Positions 24,201-37,175 of a stretch of 64,000 nucleotides of DNA are shown piece after piece. This DNA comes from Heliocidaris tuberculata (Eukaryota > Echinodermata > Echinoidea > Camarodonta > Echinometridae). Numbering within the stretch: the first letter of the stretch is position 1; every line of letters starts with the position of its first letter. The position numbers were made by a program, and so were the translations under genes. The notes beneath the pieces were generated by a model that was not told the origin of the DNA, did no database searches, and was given only the letters and a program-made list of their open reading frames with translations. The stretch is from contig CM046832.1 in assembly GCA_025618425.1 (NCBI GenBank), positions 20,141,917 through 20,205,916 on the forward strand, in the 5' to 3' direction.

Positions 24201-26669
24201 TGTTTATATAGCAGGAATAAATAATTATCTCTTACTCGCTTCTGTAGGTGAGGAGGTAGAGGCTGATGAAGTAGAAATTGGTTCCCTTTGAGAAGTCGTT
24301 GCTCGCGGTGTGGTATCGGTATCGCCATAGGTGGGTGGTACGGTCGCTGTGAGTTAATAAACAGGAAACTACTTCAAAACTTATATTTCAGTATTTTTTA
24401 ACTTTCATACTCCTTTTATCAAGACGGACAGTTGGGGATTTAGGGGGGCACTTCCGGCCTGTGCTTCCCCTTTTGAAAGAAAAGTGTACATTGTGTCCAC
24501 TCTGGACAAAAACTGGACCAAAAAAAATTGGTTACTTTTTTTTTTTTAATTTGGGGGGTTGCTTGTCAGAAAATTTTCTGAGATTTGTGCGCCCCCCCCC
24601 CTTTCAAATCCTTGACCCGCCCCTGATGACGGAGAGACACAGAAATTAAATTCATGAATTGATTTTGTTTTCCTCATTTACACAGTTACAAATATTCAGG
24701 TATCAAAATATGACTTTGAATATACCATTACATATTTAATATTTAAATACATTGATTGAATTTACTTGAACTTGAGTGATATTCAAAAGCACAAAGGAGG
24801 ATAATGCCTTGTTGAAAGTAGATGTAGCTTCGAAATTATAGGAATGAAATTCTAGAAGACAAATCTGTAATAATGCGACAAATGCCATCTTTTCAAAGGG
24901 CTAATGAAGAACATGAACATGAAGGTGTGGAACTTTAAGAATTTAGATATACGGAGATGAAATCAAACTTAATGGAAATAGCTACAGGAAATAAAACTTC
25001 ACTCATGATCATAATTGCAATGTCTACAAAATGGTTAATATTGCGCAGTTAACTCGTAATGTGAAAATAATGATTATATGGAATAAAGACCAACAAATGA
25101 AGAAAAAAACAGTTTCGATGCACAAAGAAATGTGAGATTTTATATATAATACAGCAATAGCTTAAGAGAAAATAATAATAGTCTTTAAACCTGTCTTTGA
25201 ACAGATCACTGTTGATGGTGATACAATATTGTGATTTGTAGTTTCCCACCAAAAAGTGAATTTCACACTGCAATAAGCAAATTAATGTAACTCTCATAAC
25301 ATAATTTCTGGAGAGAAAAAAAATGCGACCAGCAAAGTTTAACCCACCTGATGTATCCGAGACACTGACAGAAACAACTTCAAACTCATCCACTGCGAAA
25401 ATAGCGTCTTCGACCTCTGTGATCAGGTTATCCACAGTCACGTCTGATGTGTACATGACGTTTATGAGGAAGTTCGTTTGAACAGTGTCGTCTGTAAAAT
25501 TCTGAGCACTGGTCTCTGTCACATCAACCAGGTAGGTTGTAGCAATGCCGAGTATTGCCGATTCAAACTGGTAAAAAGTAAGGGGCCGATGGGGGAAAAA
25601 AAAGGGGGGGCAAATTCAATGTAATTATACTGTGAGGAAAAATTGCATTTGAAATTATGATGAATCATGAGAAATTGGATTATCTCATTTCATGATTATA
25701 CGCGTTGTCTTTTATGAATTTATCATAATTTACGAAAGCAACTGTGTATTTTCGGGGGGGGGGGGGTTCTTATCTTTTAGGTAGTGTAAAATTTTAAATG
25801 ACCCTCCAGAATTACCGGAGTATTTCCATGGAGCTCAAAAGAACATACATGCACAGGGGCCCGTTGCACAAAACTTGCGTTTAATTGCAACTCCTAAAAA
25901 TCAAACACAAGTCCTAAATGCGCACTTCTGATTGGCTGAAAATAAAGTTGCGTTTGATTTTCCTGATTTGCGTTTAAACGCAAGTTTTGTGCAACGGGCC
26001 CCAGATATGATAACTATGCACTGCTCATTATGCATGGTAACGGAGTTTGAATCATGTGAATGAGTAGGTTAAGTAATCGATTTGCAGTTGCTAATGTCTC
26101 ACATTTTATGCCCGCATGAGCATTTTTAGGTCCTTTAGGACATTATATGCAATATCCAAAGCCATTCATGAACCACTGAAAATGCGTTCTTCTAACACAC
26201 ATGCAGTAGCGTATCTACGGGGGGGGGGCAGAAGGGCACGTGCCCCGGGCGGCACTTGAAGGGGGGCGCAAAAAACGCAAAAGAGAGAAAGAAAAGGGGA
26301 GAAATACAAGACAAAATGCATAAGAAATTGTGTTTTATAGGGTTTGAAATGCAAAAATTTTCTATATGTTCAAAATCTAGCTACTTCGCGCCCCTAATGG
26401 TGTTTTTAAAGTGTTAACCATTAATTGACTCAAGTTGCTTTGACCCCCCCCCCCTTGCATAAGGCAGGAGCAAAACAAAATTTTGCGCCCCCTGATGGGA
26501 TATAAGTGCATAAAAAGCACTAGTGAAGAACATTCGAAAGAAAACATAAATTTGCCTTGCAATTGCTTTACTTAATTCCTCAAATATATTTCTTCAGGGT
26601 TTTCATTTATTGTTTTGATGTTCAAAATTTCAACAACAAAAAATGTATTCTAGGTCGCTGTATTCCCTT

Positions 26670-26703
<34 letters not shown>

Positions 26704-28688
26704 TAAGGGTAAAATACATAAGAAATTTCAATTTGAGGGGTGAAAAGGAAAAAAAAAATCTGCCGCTCGGTCGCGTTGCTCCCTCGCTTATACAATAAGT
26801 CATCAAATTTGGGCAACCAACCCAGGGTTTTTTGCATCAAAACTCTTTTTCACGTAGTGCCACCATTTCTAAATTAAAAACGCTCATTAATCAGAGTTTG
26901 GGCATTGGGGGGGGGGGGGGCGCAGATTTGATAGTTTGCCCCGCGCGCCAGAATACCTAGATATGCCACAACACACATATATCGTATATCGTAACTCGTG
27001 TGAGTATACAGTGCGTATCAACAACAAAAAAGTACACACTTTGAAAATATCCTCCAAAATCACAATTTAACAATATCGATATGATTTTTTCTTATACAAT
27101 TATGGGTGAGGGTCTGTTCCATCTGATGACACTATGAGTACTGACAATATTTTTACGCTTAAATAATTACTGGCTATTTTTTGTAAAACTGGCAAAAATC
27201 GGTTTGCGCTAAAATGCCTCGTTCTTGAATTTGATCAAAGTGCCTATATATGGCAGTTACTGCATGTTCTCTGTTAAGTATCAATGATTGATTTGAACAA
27301 TCATTTAATCCTTAATCCTATACCTAGCCGCACACTCCCACCCCCCACTCACACACTCGAACGCATGCGCTCAACACAACACATTGCAGATTATGTCTTT
27401 CTGCACACACTTTCATTGTTTACTAGAGCATGTCGAAAGGATGCAAATTGCAAGCATTACAGCAAGATGTAAATGTTCAATTTTCAAGAAAAGAGACAGA
27501 TTAAAAAGAAAATGGTTTTGGAAATTTTCTTTGCCTAACCTCTTTCAACCAGTTGAGGATGTGTAATTGTCTGGAGCATGTCGAAAGGATGAATGTACAG
27601 CATGATGATATCTTTACATGTACATGTTTAACTGAAGAAAATTAATGTTAAAATATTATTTTAATCCATAAATTTTGCTTATCTTTTATATTCTTATTTG
27701 TCATACAAGACGTTGTTCATGGGGTCTTGTACCTTTTAAGAGGAATAAGAAATTTGAAGAAGAAAATATGTAGATGGAAGGGTTTTCCTCCTGTTATTGC
27801 CTTCAATCTTTCCAAAACTCTTCAGGCAAAAATGGGTATTGATGCAGATGATTTGTGCTGGAAAGATACCATCTGCAATGGTGATGACGGTTGTGGGGGG
27901 GGGGGCACTGGCGTATCCAGCCATTGGGTGAAGCTGGTGTAGCGGCTTCTTGAAGGCCCAGGAAAGAAATCAGTACACAACTTGCTATGTTCATGATGCT
28001 TGCACAAGAATGGAGCTGTCCAGATACATTTAACCCCTTTCTTGGAAGCATCCCATCCCTCCCCCTTATTAATTTCTGGATACACCACAGTGGGTGTGCA
28101 CTACTAGGTATAGGGTTAAGGATTAAACGACAGTTCATATCAATTATTGATACTTAACAGAGAACATGCAGTTACTGCATATAGGCACTTTGATCAAATT
28201 CAAGAATGAGGCATTTTTGCGCAAACCAATTTTTGCCAGTTTTACAAAAGTAGCCAGTACTCACTCAAGCGTAAAATATTGTCTATACTCATAGTGTCAT
28301 CCGATGAAACAGATTCTCAACCATAATTTCATAACAAAAAATCATGTCGATATTGTGAAATTATGATTTTGGATGATATTTTCAAAGTGTGTCCTTTTTT
28401 TGATACGCACTGTATAGACCTCGATGTACCATGAGCGTCTTACCGTTTCTTCTACTCTCAGGACCGCTGGATTGTCTACAGGCAAAGTATCTCGTCTTTT
28501 CCTTTGTCCTTCGGTCATGTTTACTGTCGCATTTCCGGATAAATCTGTATAAAGAAAAGAAAGAAAGAAACCTTAATATCTCGTTTTACAATAGGCATGC
28601 CCCTGCACCACCATTACATAAAATAAATCTTTATATATGTGTCCTGTCATATAACTTGCACCTAAATACAAATTGAGACAATTTCTGG

Positions 28689-28724
<36 letters not shown>

Positions 28725-31495
28725 TTGTTGTTTTTGTTTTGTTTTGTTTTTGTTTGTTTGTTTGTTTGTTTGTTTGTTTTGGGGGGTTTTTTTACGATTG
28801 CCGTACACCCGACAAGATACATACTGGTTCATAAAATCACTATTTCGCCTTTTACTGTGTAAAAATGAATGTATCAATCAATCAATCAGTCAAGCATTGT
28901 GAAAGCGTATAATACTTTTTCTACCATGGATCATTTTCAAACCTACAGACCAACTATTAATAAGAGATTAAAAGACGACAGTGTGGAAGCTTTGAAAGAA
29001 TTCATATGACATGAAAACAAATAGTGCATGACTTCTTACTTGCACAGTCAGGTGCTACTGGGTCCCATGTTCCCTCAGATGTACAGATGTGGTTGTTGAC
29101 ATTGTTGATACTGCTGCATGTAAAGTTACACGATGTCCCGGGTAGAACGCGTTCTTGACAACTTGTGTTAACGTGTTTGCTCACATTCGCTGGGACAGTA
29201 CATTCTATTACTGGAAATGCGCAATAATTATAAATGTATTAAAATGTACTATATCATAAAACAACAGACAGATTCTATTTTTTAAGTGAAATATTTTCAG
29301 TTACAGCATTATTATATTTTATAGGCTTCAGGTAAATCAAAATTTGCGGCACCTTTAGTCCTATTGCATAATTCAGTTTGAAGAATGGATTATTTAATGC
29401 AATGTGTATTTCAACATAATTATGCAAACCATGCAGTAAATAGTGCAAACCAAACACTGGGCAGCATTTAACGAAACCGTCATTATGTACAAGTTCGCCG
29501 ACATTCCACTGAAACGCCTGTATAACATGCATTTCCATGGGATATCGACGAACTTGTACTTATGACGGTTTCGTGAAATGATGCCTTGATATCTATACTA
29601 TTCAGAATTGTTTACTACCCAACTAAACTCATTTGGTCAAGAATTCGGACACACTGGTTCTACAACGTTCCTAAATAGTGATATTTGTTGTCAAAGTTAT
29701 AAAAAATTATTTTTTAAAACCCGATAGATTGATATCATTACGAAACACAACGGTTTGAAGGTTTCTAATCAATGTCGATATGCAACAAAACTGTAAAAAT
29801 AACAATTAACATTTCAAAATGTTATGCAAATCAATCCAAACGGTTTTAGGAATCGAGGTTATACATGAGTGATTTTTGTATTCATTCATTTATTTATTTA
29901 TTTATTTATTTTGTCTTCTTTATTTCATACTGCATGCAGGGTTGGCCTGTTCAGTTACACAAAACTGCTTTCCAAAGGCGCCCTACAGTTTAACAAAAAC
30001 AGATGGAAGTCATAAATGTTTCAAATCTAAAATCACTAAAATATATGTCATTGGAGTATAATGATATATTCGGCAAATTGTTCTCCCCCACGATATTATT
30101 CATTATTTTACCTAATAAACTTTTCATACAATGTATAATAGGAATGATTAATCATCTCTTACTCGTTTCTGTCGGTGAGGAGGTAGACGGTGATGAAGTA
30201 GAAGCTGGTTCCCTGTGAGAAGTCGTTGCTCGCGGTGTGGTATCGCCATCGGTGGGTGGTATGGACGCTGTGTCGTAATAAACAGGAAACTGACCTCAAA
30301 AACTATAAGATATTTCAGTATCCTGTAATGTTCATACTCCTTTTATCAAAACGGAGACAATCTATGAATTGATTTGTTTTCCTCATTTACACAATTACAA
30401 AACTGAAGTTGTCAAAATATGACTGAATATACCATTACATGTCAGTTTAATAATCAGATTTATCGACTGAATTTGTTTGAAGCTAAGTGATATCTAAAAG
30501 CAAAAAGAAGGATAATGCCTAGCTGAAAGTACATCAAGATTCGAAATTATAGGAATGAAATGAATATCCTTGGTTTATTCTGACAGGTAAATCTGTGATT
30601 AAACTACAAATGCCATATTTTCAAAGAGCTGATGAATAAACTGAACCTGAAGTTCTGGGGAGCGTTTCATCAAGCGTTTTGTTAATGATTTTTACAGACA
30701 ACTGTTATAAGCTACTGAAATCCTTGCATCTGATTGGCTGAGAGCAAATTTGTCAGTAAAAATCACTGACAAAACGCTTGATGAAACGCTCTCCTGGAAC
30801 TTCAAGAATTTAGATACAAGGAGATGAAAGAAATAAAAACAAATGGAAATAGCTACAGGAAATAAAACTTCACTCATCGTTGCAATGTATGAAAATAGGA
30901 AATATTATACTATCAAACAAATACTGAAAATATGTTATTCAATATAGACAATAGAATGAAGAGACAAGAGAACATTGGTTTTGAAGAACATAGAAATATG
31001 AGATTTTATATACAACATTGCAACAGTTGACAGAGCAGATGATAGTCACTAAGCCTGTCTTTGAACAGATCCCTGTTGATTATAATACAATACTGTGACT
31101 TATATTTCCTACCAATTTGCCCCAAAAAAAGGAACTGACACTACAAAATGTAAATAAATGTATCTCTCACAACATAATTTCTGAAGAAAAAATGCAACAA
31201 ATAAAGTTAACCCTTATAAACAGAAAACTAAGATACGATAGTTTACAACAATAATGTACTTTAAACATTTCAATCCTTTTGAATGTATAGAATAAAAATA
31301 CATTTTCTATTTCTGTGATAAAAGAAAAGTATCGTGAGAACACATCTTACATTAAAAAACTTCAGAAATGTGACATAGCCCTTAGAAGTTTGAAACGCAT
31401 ACTGTGGTGAAATTTACTAATAATGATGATGATGATGATCGTGATAATAGTGATAATACTAATAATATTGATAGAAATAATAATAATAATATAAC

Positions 31496-31541
<46 letters not shown>

Positions 31542-33414
31542 GTAATAATAATGATAATAATAATAATGATGATAATAATATAGAACCCTGTGGAAGGGGA
31601 AAAAAAATCTATGTCAAGCATACTTATGCTTATTTGTATTTTAATTTTGCATTGCTCTCAATACTGAAAACACTGATATTACAAGTCATAATTTTTAATT
31701 TTGTGTATATTTTCATTGCAGACTTTATTAAACATTAATTTTGCTCAACATTTCGTTTCCTGCAGGATGATCACTGATGTTGAATTTCTGATGTCGTGGA
31801 GTCGATACATTTTCAGGATGGGGGCGGCGGCAAACGCAATAATCGAAAGCAAATGCTACAAGATAAGCAGACAGTTACGTAGTTGTAATGATGTTGCTTT
31901 TGGAACAAGCATAGCTTAGGATGCCAGAAGGATTCTGATGTCTACATTCAGAATTAAAACTAAGCTCATAAAGAATTGCTTATGATATAGTTTGAACCTG
32001 TTCCTTTGATTGTTCTTGAAATTTACACGATAATCAAAATTATAGATGAACAAACTTAAAATTAGAGAAGAATTGTTTATTACTCACCAGGCGCTGCGTC
32101 TGTAGTATTTAATGGATCATCAGATATTGTGGAAGAAGTGAGGGATGGTGTTGTCGTTTCCTGCGGGGTGGCTGTTTCAAAAGTTTGAGAAGTAGTACTT
32201 GTTTCTTGTTGTGACGTCATCATCGTCATCGAAGTTGTTTGTGCTGCTGTGGTCGTAGAGACTGTGATAAATATAATTCATTTTAAAGAGACGGTTGAGT
32301 TCTGGTTAAACTGAAAAATAATCGTTGGCTTTCGAATTCATAATATTCTTATATGAGAAAAGCAATGTTATATGATAAGGAGGATTTGCAGGATCGATTG
32401 CTCTTGAAATGCCCCCCATATTCTAAGTAACAAGTGAATGAGTAAATTACGCAATGCGTAATAAATGTCCCCACCGGAAGTGCAGATCTGTGGAAATTAA
32501 CTAGCTTGAACCTTAAAACTTCAGTGAAAAACTTTAGTGAATAAAATAATAATGTTACTGCATGCAAAAGAAGAGAATACCAACAATGCATGTATACAAC
32601 TGAAATATAAAACATGAAAACATTATGAACCTTCAGCCATTTTGAATAAATTTGCATAAATTTGCATGAATAATGAATTTCAAAATTCTGTGTAGAAGTT
32701 TGGAAGCCCCCACCCAGCCCTATCAGATAAAACAATCGGAATCAAAATCCGATGTAATAGAGAAGTAGCATTTTTCGTCAATTTTGAATAAATTTGCATA
32801 AATTTGCATAATTAATGAATTTCAAAATTCTGTGTAGAAGTTTGGAAGCCCCCACCCAGCCCTATCAGATAAAACAATCGGAATCAAAATCCGATGTGAA
32901 ATAGAGGAGAAGTAGCATTTTTCGTCAATTTTGAATAAATTTGCATAAATTTGCATAATTAATGAATTTCAAAATTCTGTGTAGAAGTTTGGAAGCCCCC
33001 ACCCAGCCCTATCAGATAAAACAATCGGAATCAAAATCCGATGTGAAATAGAGAAGTAGCATTTTTCGTCAATTTTGAATAAATTTGCATAAATTTGCAT
33101 AATTATTGAATTTCAAAATTCTGTGTAGAAGTTTGGAAGCCCCCACCCAGCCCTATCAGATAAAACAATCGGAATCAAAATCCGATGTGAAATAGAGGAG
33201 AAGTAGCATTTTTCGTCGATTTTGAATAAACTTGCATAAATTTGCATAATTAATGAATTTCAAAATTCTGTGTAGAAGTTTGGAAGCCCCCACCCAGCCC
33301 TATCAGATAAAACAATCAGAATCAAAATCGGCCAAGAAATGACGGAGAAGTAGCATTTTCTAACATTTGAGCACACACGGACAGACGGACGGACGGACGG
33401 ACGGACGGACGGAC

Positions 33415-33461
<47 letters not shown>

Positions 33462-34019
33462 CGTACGGAGCCCGTTTCATAGTCCCTTCGCGAACTTCGT
33501 TCGGCGGGGACAATTATGACTAGATATAGCTTAGCACTTTGGACCAAAATAATGCAGTCTAGTACACCCATTTCTGTGTGCAATGTTTTGTTGTTTTGTT
33601 TTGTTGTTGTTTTTTTTCTTTACTGTACATGGTTTTCAGCAAGAATGAGTAATTTTTATGATTCTTAAAAATCAAAATACTTCGGGAGAATTTTTCACAA
33701 TGCATGCGCAAGTAGTCAACTTTATCTTTCACATGGTTTTCTCTGACATATAGGCTAGCATGGTCATACGCTTTTAGAAGAGGAAAAAAAAGAAGAATAC
33801 TGAAGATTTTATCTCAGCCTAATACATTTCATGTGGATTCAGGGGCAGCGCCAGGGTATTTAAATAGGGGGGGGGAATGACGCGGATAGCAACGTCGCAC
33901 GTCGAGGGTCTTGAAATAATAAATATAGGACTATAACAGTTATGTCATAATTGCATGGCCTAGCCTTCTCTTCTCCATTTCCCCTTCTCTTTCCCCTTCC
34001 CCCCCCCCCCCCCTTCTTC

Positions 34020-34050
<31 letters not shown>

Positions 34051-37000
34051 TCGCTTGAAAAATGAAAGGGGGGCGGCCGCCCCCTGCCCCCCCCCCTGTA
34101 GCGCCGCCCCTGTGTGGATTTAACTGAATATTTAGTAGTATATCACACATTTAACAATGCCTACTTTATACCATCCTGATAATTCATTTCTTCATATCCA
34201 CGAACACATGTACAATTAAAGCAATTCAAGAGGTCTGTATTAATTATGTACCATCGTTGCCAGAAGGGTCTGGCCTGACATATTTTAAAGATATCTCTAC
34301 CAACTTAGAGACTAATTAATACCAAAAAAATTAAAGCCATAAAAGTTACATTGACTCCATGTTTTATAATAGATCAAGTAAACCTATTAATCAAGTAAAT
34401 TCCATTACTAAACACATAAGAAAAAAGAAACGAAAATATTTCACACAGTATCTGAGAGATACAGGAATGATAGTAAGAAGTTATAGAAAGAATTAAACAA
34501 AATAACTGGAAGGGAGGAGAAAGATTTTGCTTTAACAACTGGATTAAACGATTATTTTGTAAATATTAATAGGGTAAACAGATTTCAGAGACTTTCAGTA
34601 ACCATAATTTATTATGGAACCACCCTGAAAGTATTCACACCTTTGTTTTAAAATCAATTAGTCCTGGTACAACAAAAACTAATCTATCTCTACTATCGGA
34701 AGAGAGCAGTCTTGATATTTTAAACTTTGATACTAAACTACTTCAAATCTCAGCTCCTAGTATTTCTCTCAACAACCTCTTTAATGAAAGTTTCATAATA
34801 ATGTGGAATTTTGCCGGAAGATTGGAAACTGGCGAGAACTATGCCGGTTTACAAGGGTGATAAAAACGATATTTCAAAATATAGGCCCATTTCAGCAGTA
34901 TGTCATATTGATAAACTGATTGAAAGAGAAGTTCAATCTCAGTTTTTGTCTTATTTACAGAGCAATAATCTTATTAATGTTCACCAGTATGCTTTCTTGC
35001 CAAATCATTCAAATAATACATGTCTGCACAGATTTGTCGATGATTGGTATATGAATCTTTCAATGAAAATGGAAAGGTTGATTCATGATTTTTTTGATAT
35101 TTATAAATATTTTGATAGTATTGAACATGAGCTTTTGTTGTTTAAATCAAATAAGTACTGTGTTTTGAATACTGAACTTCAATGGTTTTCTAGCTTTTTA
35201 TCTGAAAGGAAACAGTCAGATTATTGTCATGGTAAAATTTCTGAAACAAAGGACACAACAATAGGAATACCTCAGGGAAATATTATAGGCCCCTCCCTAT
35301 TTCTTATTTTTATGAATGGCATCACTGAGTGTTTACGGTCATGTACATGTAATATATACGCTGATGATGTTGTTATGTTTTTCATAAAGGTATTAATGTA
35401 TTACATCAAAGCTCCAAGCTGATTTGTATACTATAAATGAATGGTACTATAGTAATATATTACGAATTAATACTAACAAGAGTGATGTTATGCTTTTGAG
35501 TACAGTAACACACGAGGTCGTAATGAACTTAATCTAAAGGTTCATATCAATAATGAAGTAAGAAGAATTAAATATCAAGGAATCGAAATAGATGATAGAT
35601 TATTATGGGATATATGGGGAAGTGTTCTTTACAAAACAAACCTTCTTTTAGGATTACATGAAAGAGCTGCACGAATTGTTGTCAGTAATTTTGCCAATAA
35701 TGTAAAGAGCTTAAATATAATCATACCATTGAAATGGCAATCCATTGATAATAGACGTGATTACTTTTTAGCATGTATTATGTATAACTGTATTCATGGA
35801 AATGCCCCAGTACAAATGTGCAATGAAGTGGAAATGGCTTTTGATAGACATGGTTTTAACCCATTGCCTACGGGAACCGGGTCATCCCTGTATTAAGTCT
35901 ATGGGAATGAGAGAATCCAGTAGTTAACGGGTTAAAGGGAATGTTGAGTTCTGGGAAAGGTAACAAATAATTTGTGAGCTTTCTCATTCTTTTTATGTTA
36001 GTTTGGAAGATTACCTTAGTAGAACTATCCCCTGAAAAGGATTGCTCTTCAAATGCCCTCACATTCAAAATATGACAAAAACAGCTGAAATGTTTGGGTC
36101 GAACATTTATGTGTAGTCCCATATACATATTTCTGTGTGCAGTGCATGTGAATCTCAGCAGGATTATACGACTTACCATTCTCGCAATTCTTCCCTTCAT
36201 ATCCAGGTAAACATGTACAATTGTAGTCATTGAATAGATCTGTACATGTACCATCGTTCTCGCATGAGTTAGTCAGACATTCATCAGTCTCTGATTTAAG
36301 TTGAGGAAGAAAACAGAAATATAAATAATTCACAAGTTCCATGGATGTGTCAACATATTATGAATAATGCACATGTTACCATATTCTAGACATCGTATAG
36401 GTAGTTTCACAATTCAATTTTTTTAAAGCATATTTTTTGCGTACCTTTAAACGCAACCTTTAGATACGAGAATTAACAGAACTATTAGTACAGATCTGAA
36501 TATTTGTAACTACACACACACACACACGCGCCCACACACACCCTCACACACATTGATTTGTGGGGAACTGTATTGTTTTCTCCTATTGTATTTTGTACCC
36601 CGCAAGCACTTCTCCAATTGTATTTTGTACCATGACGGAATAAAGGCCATCATTGTGCTCTGTTGTTCTCTGTACTTTTTTTTTCATTCCATTTTTATTT
36701 CTTTCCCTTTTCACATAATCACATACAAATTATATCATACAATGAAAACAATCACATAATCACAAATTATATAATACATTGAAACAAATTATGTCATACA
36801 TTTAATGCAAAGTATACAAGTAAATCATGTAAATGGATTTAAAAGTTTTAAAGTTAAGACGTGCTTCAACAAAATTGGAGGGGGGGGGGGGAACAGGGAT
36901 AGGCACCTAATTACATACAAATTATATCATACATCAAACAAAGTGTAAACATGTACATGTAAATCATTTAAATGGACCTAACAGTCTTAAGATGAGCTTC

Positions 37001-37142
37001 GTCCAAAAAGAAGAAAACCAAAGACAGGGGGAAAGGCACCCAATCCCACGAACTTACATACCTGATCTTGTGAAAAAGGAAAGATTTTATCCAACATCCC
37101 CCCTCCCCCCCCAAACCCCCTCCACCACCCTTCACACACACA

Positions 37143-37175
<33 letters not shown>

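Noticed and set aside
28631..28877. Asn/Gln/Lys-rich ORFs on the minus strand
   Set aside because: Translation of GTT and TTTG microsatellites.
32635..33583. Direct-repeat array considered as a CRISPR-like array
   Set aside because: Units of 142-147 bp are continuous without unique spacers, in an animal-type genome; a satellite.
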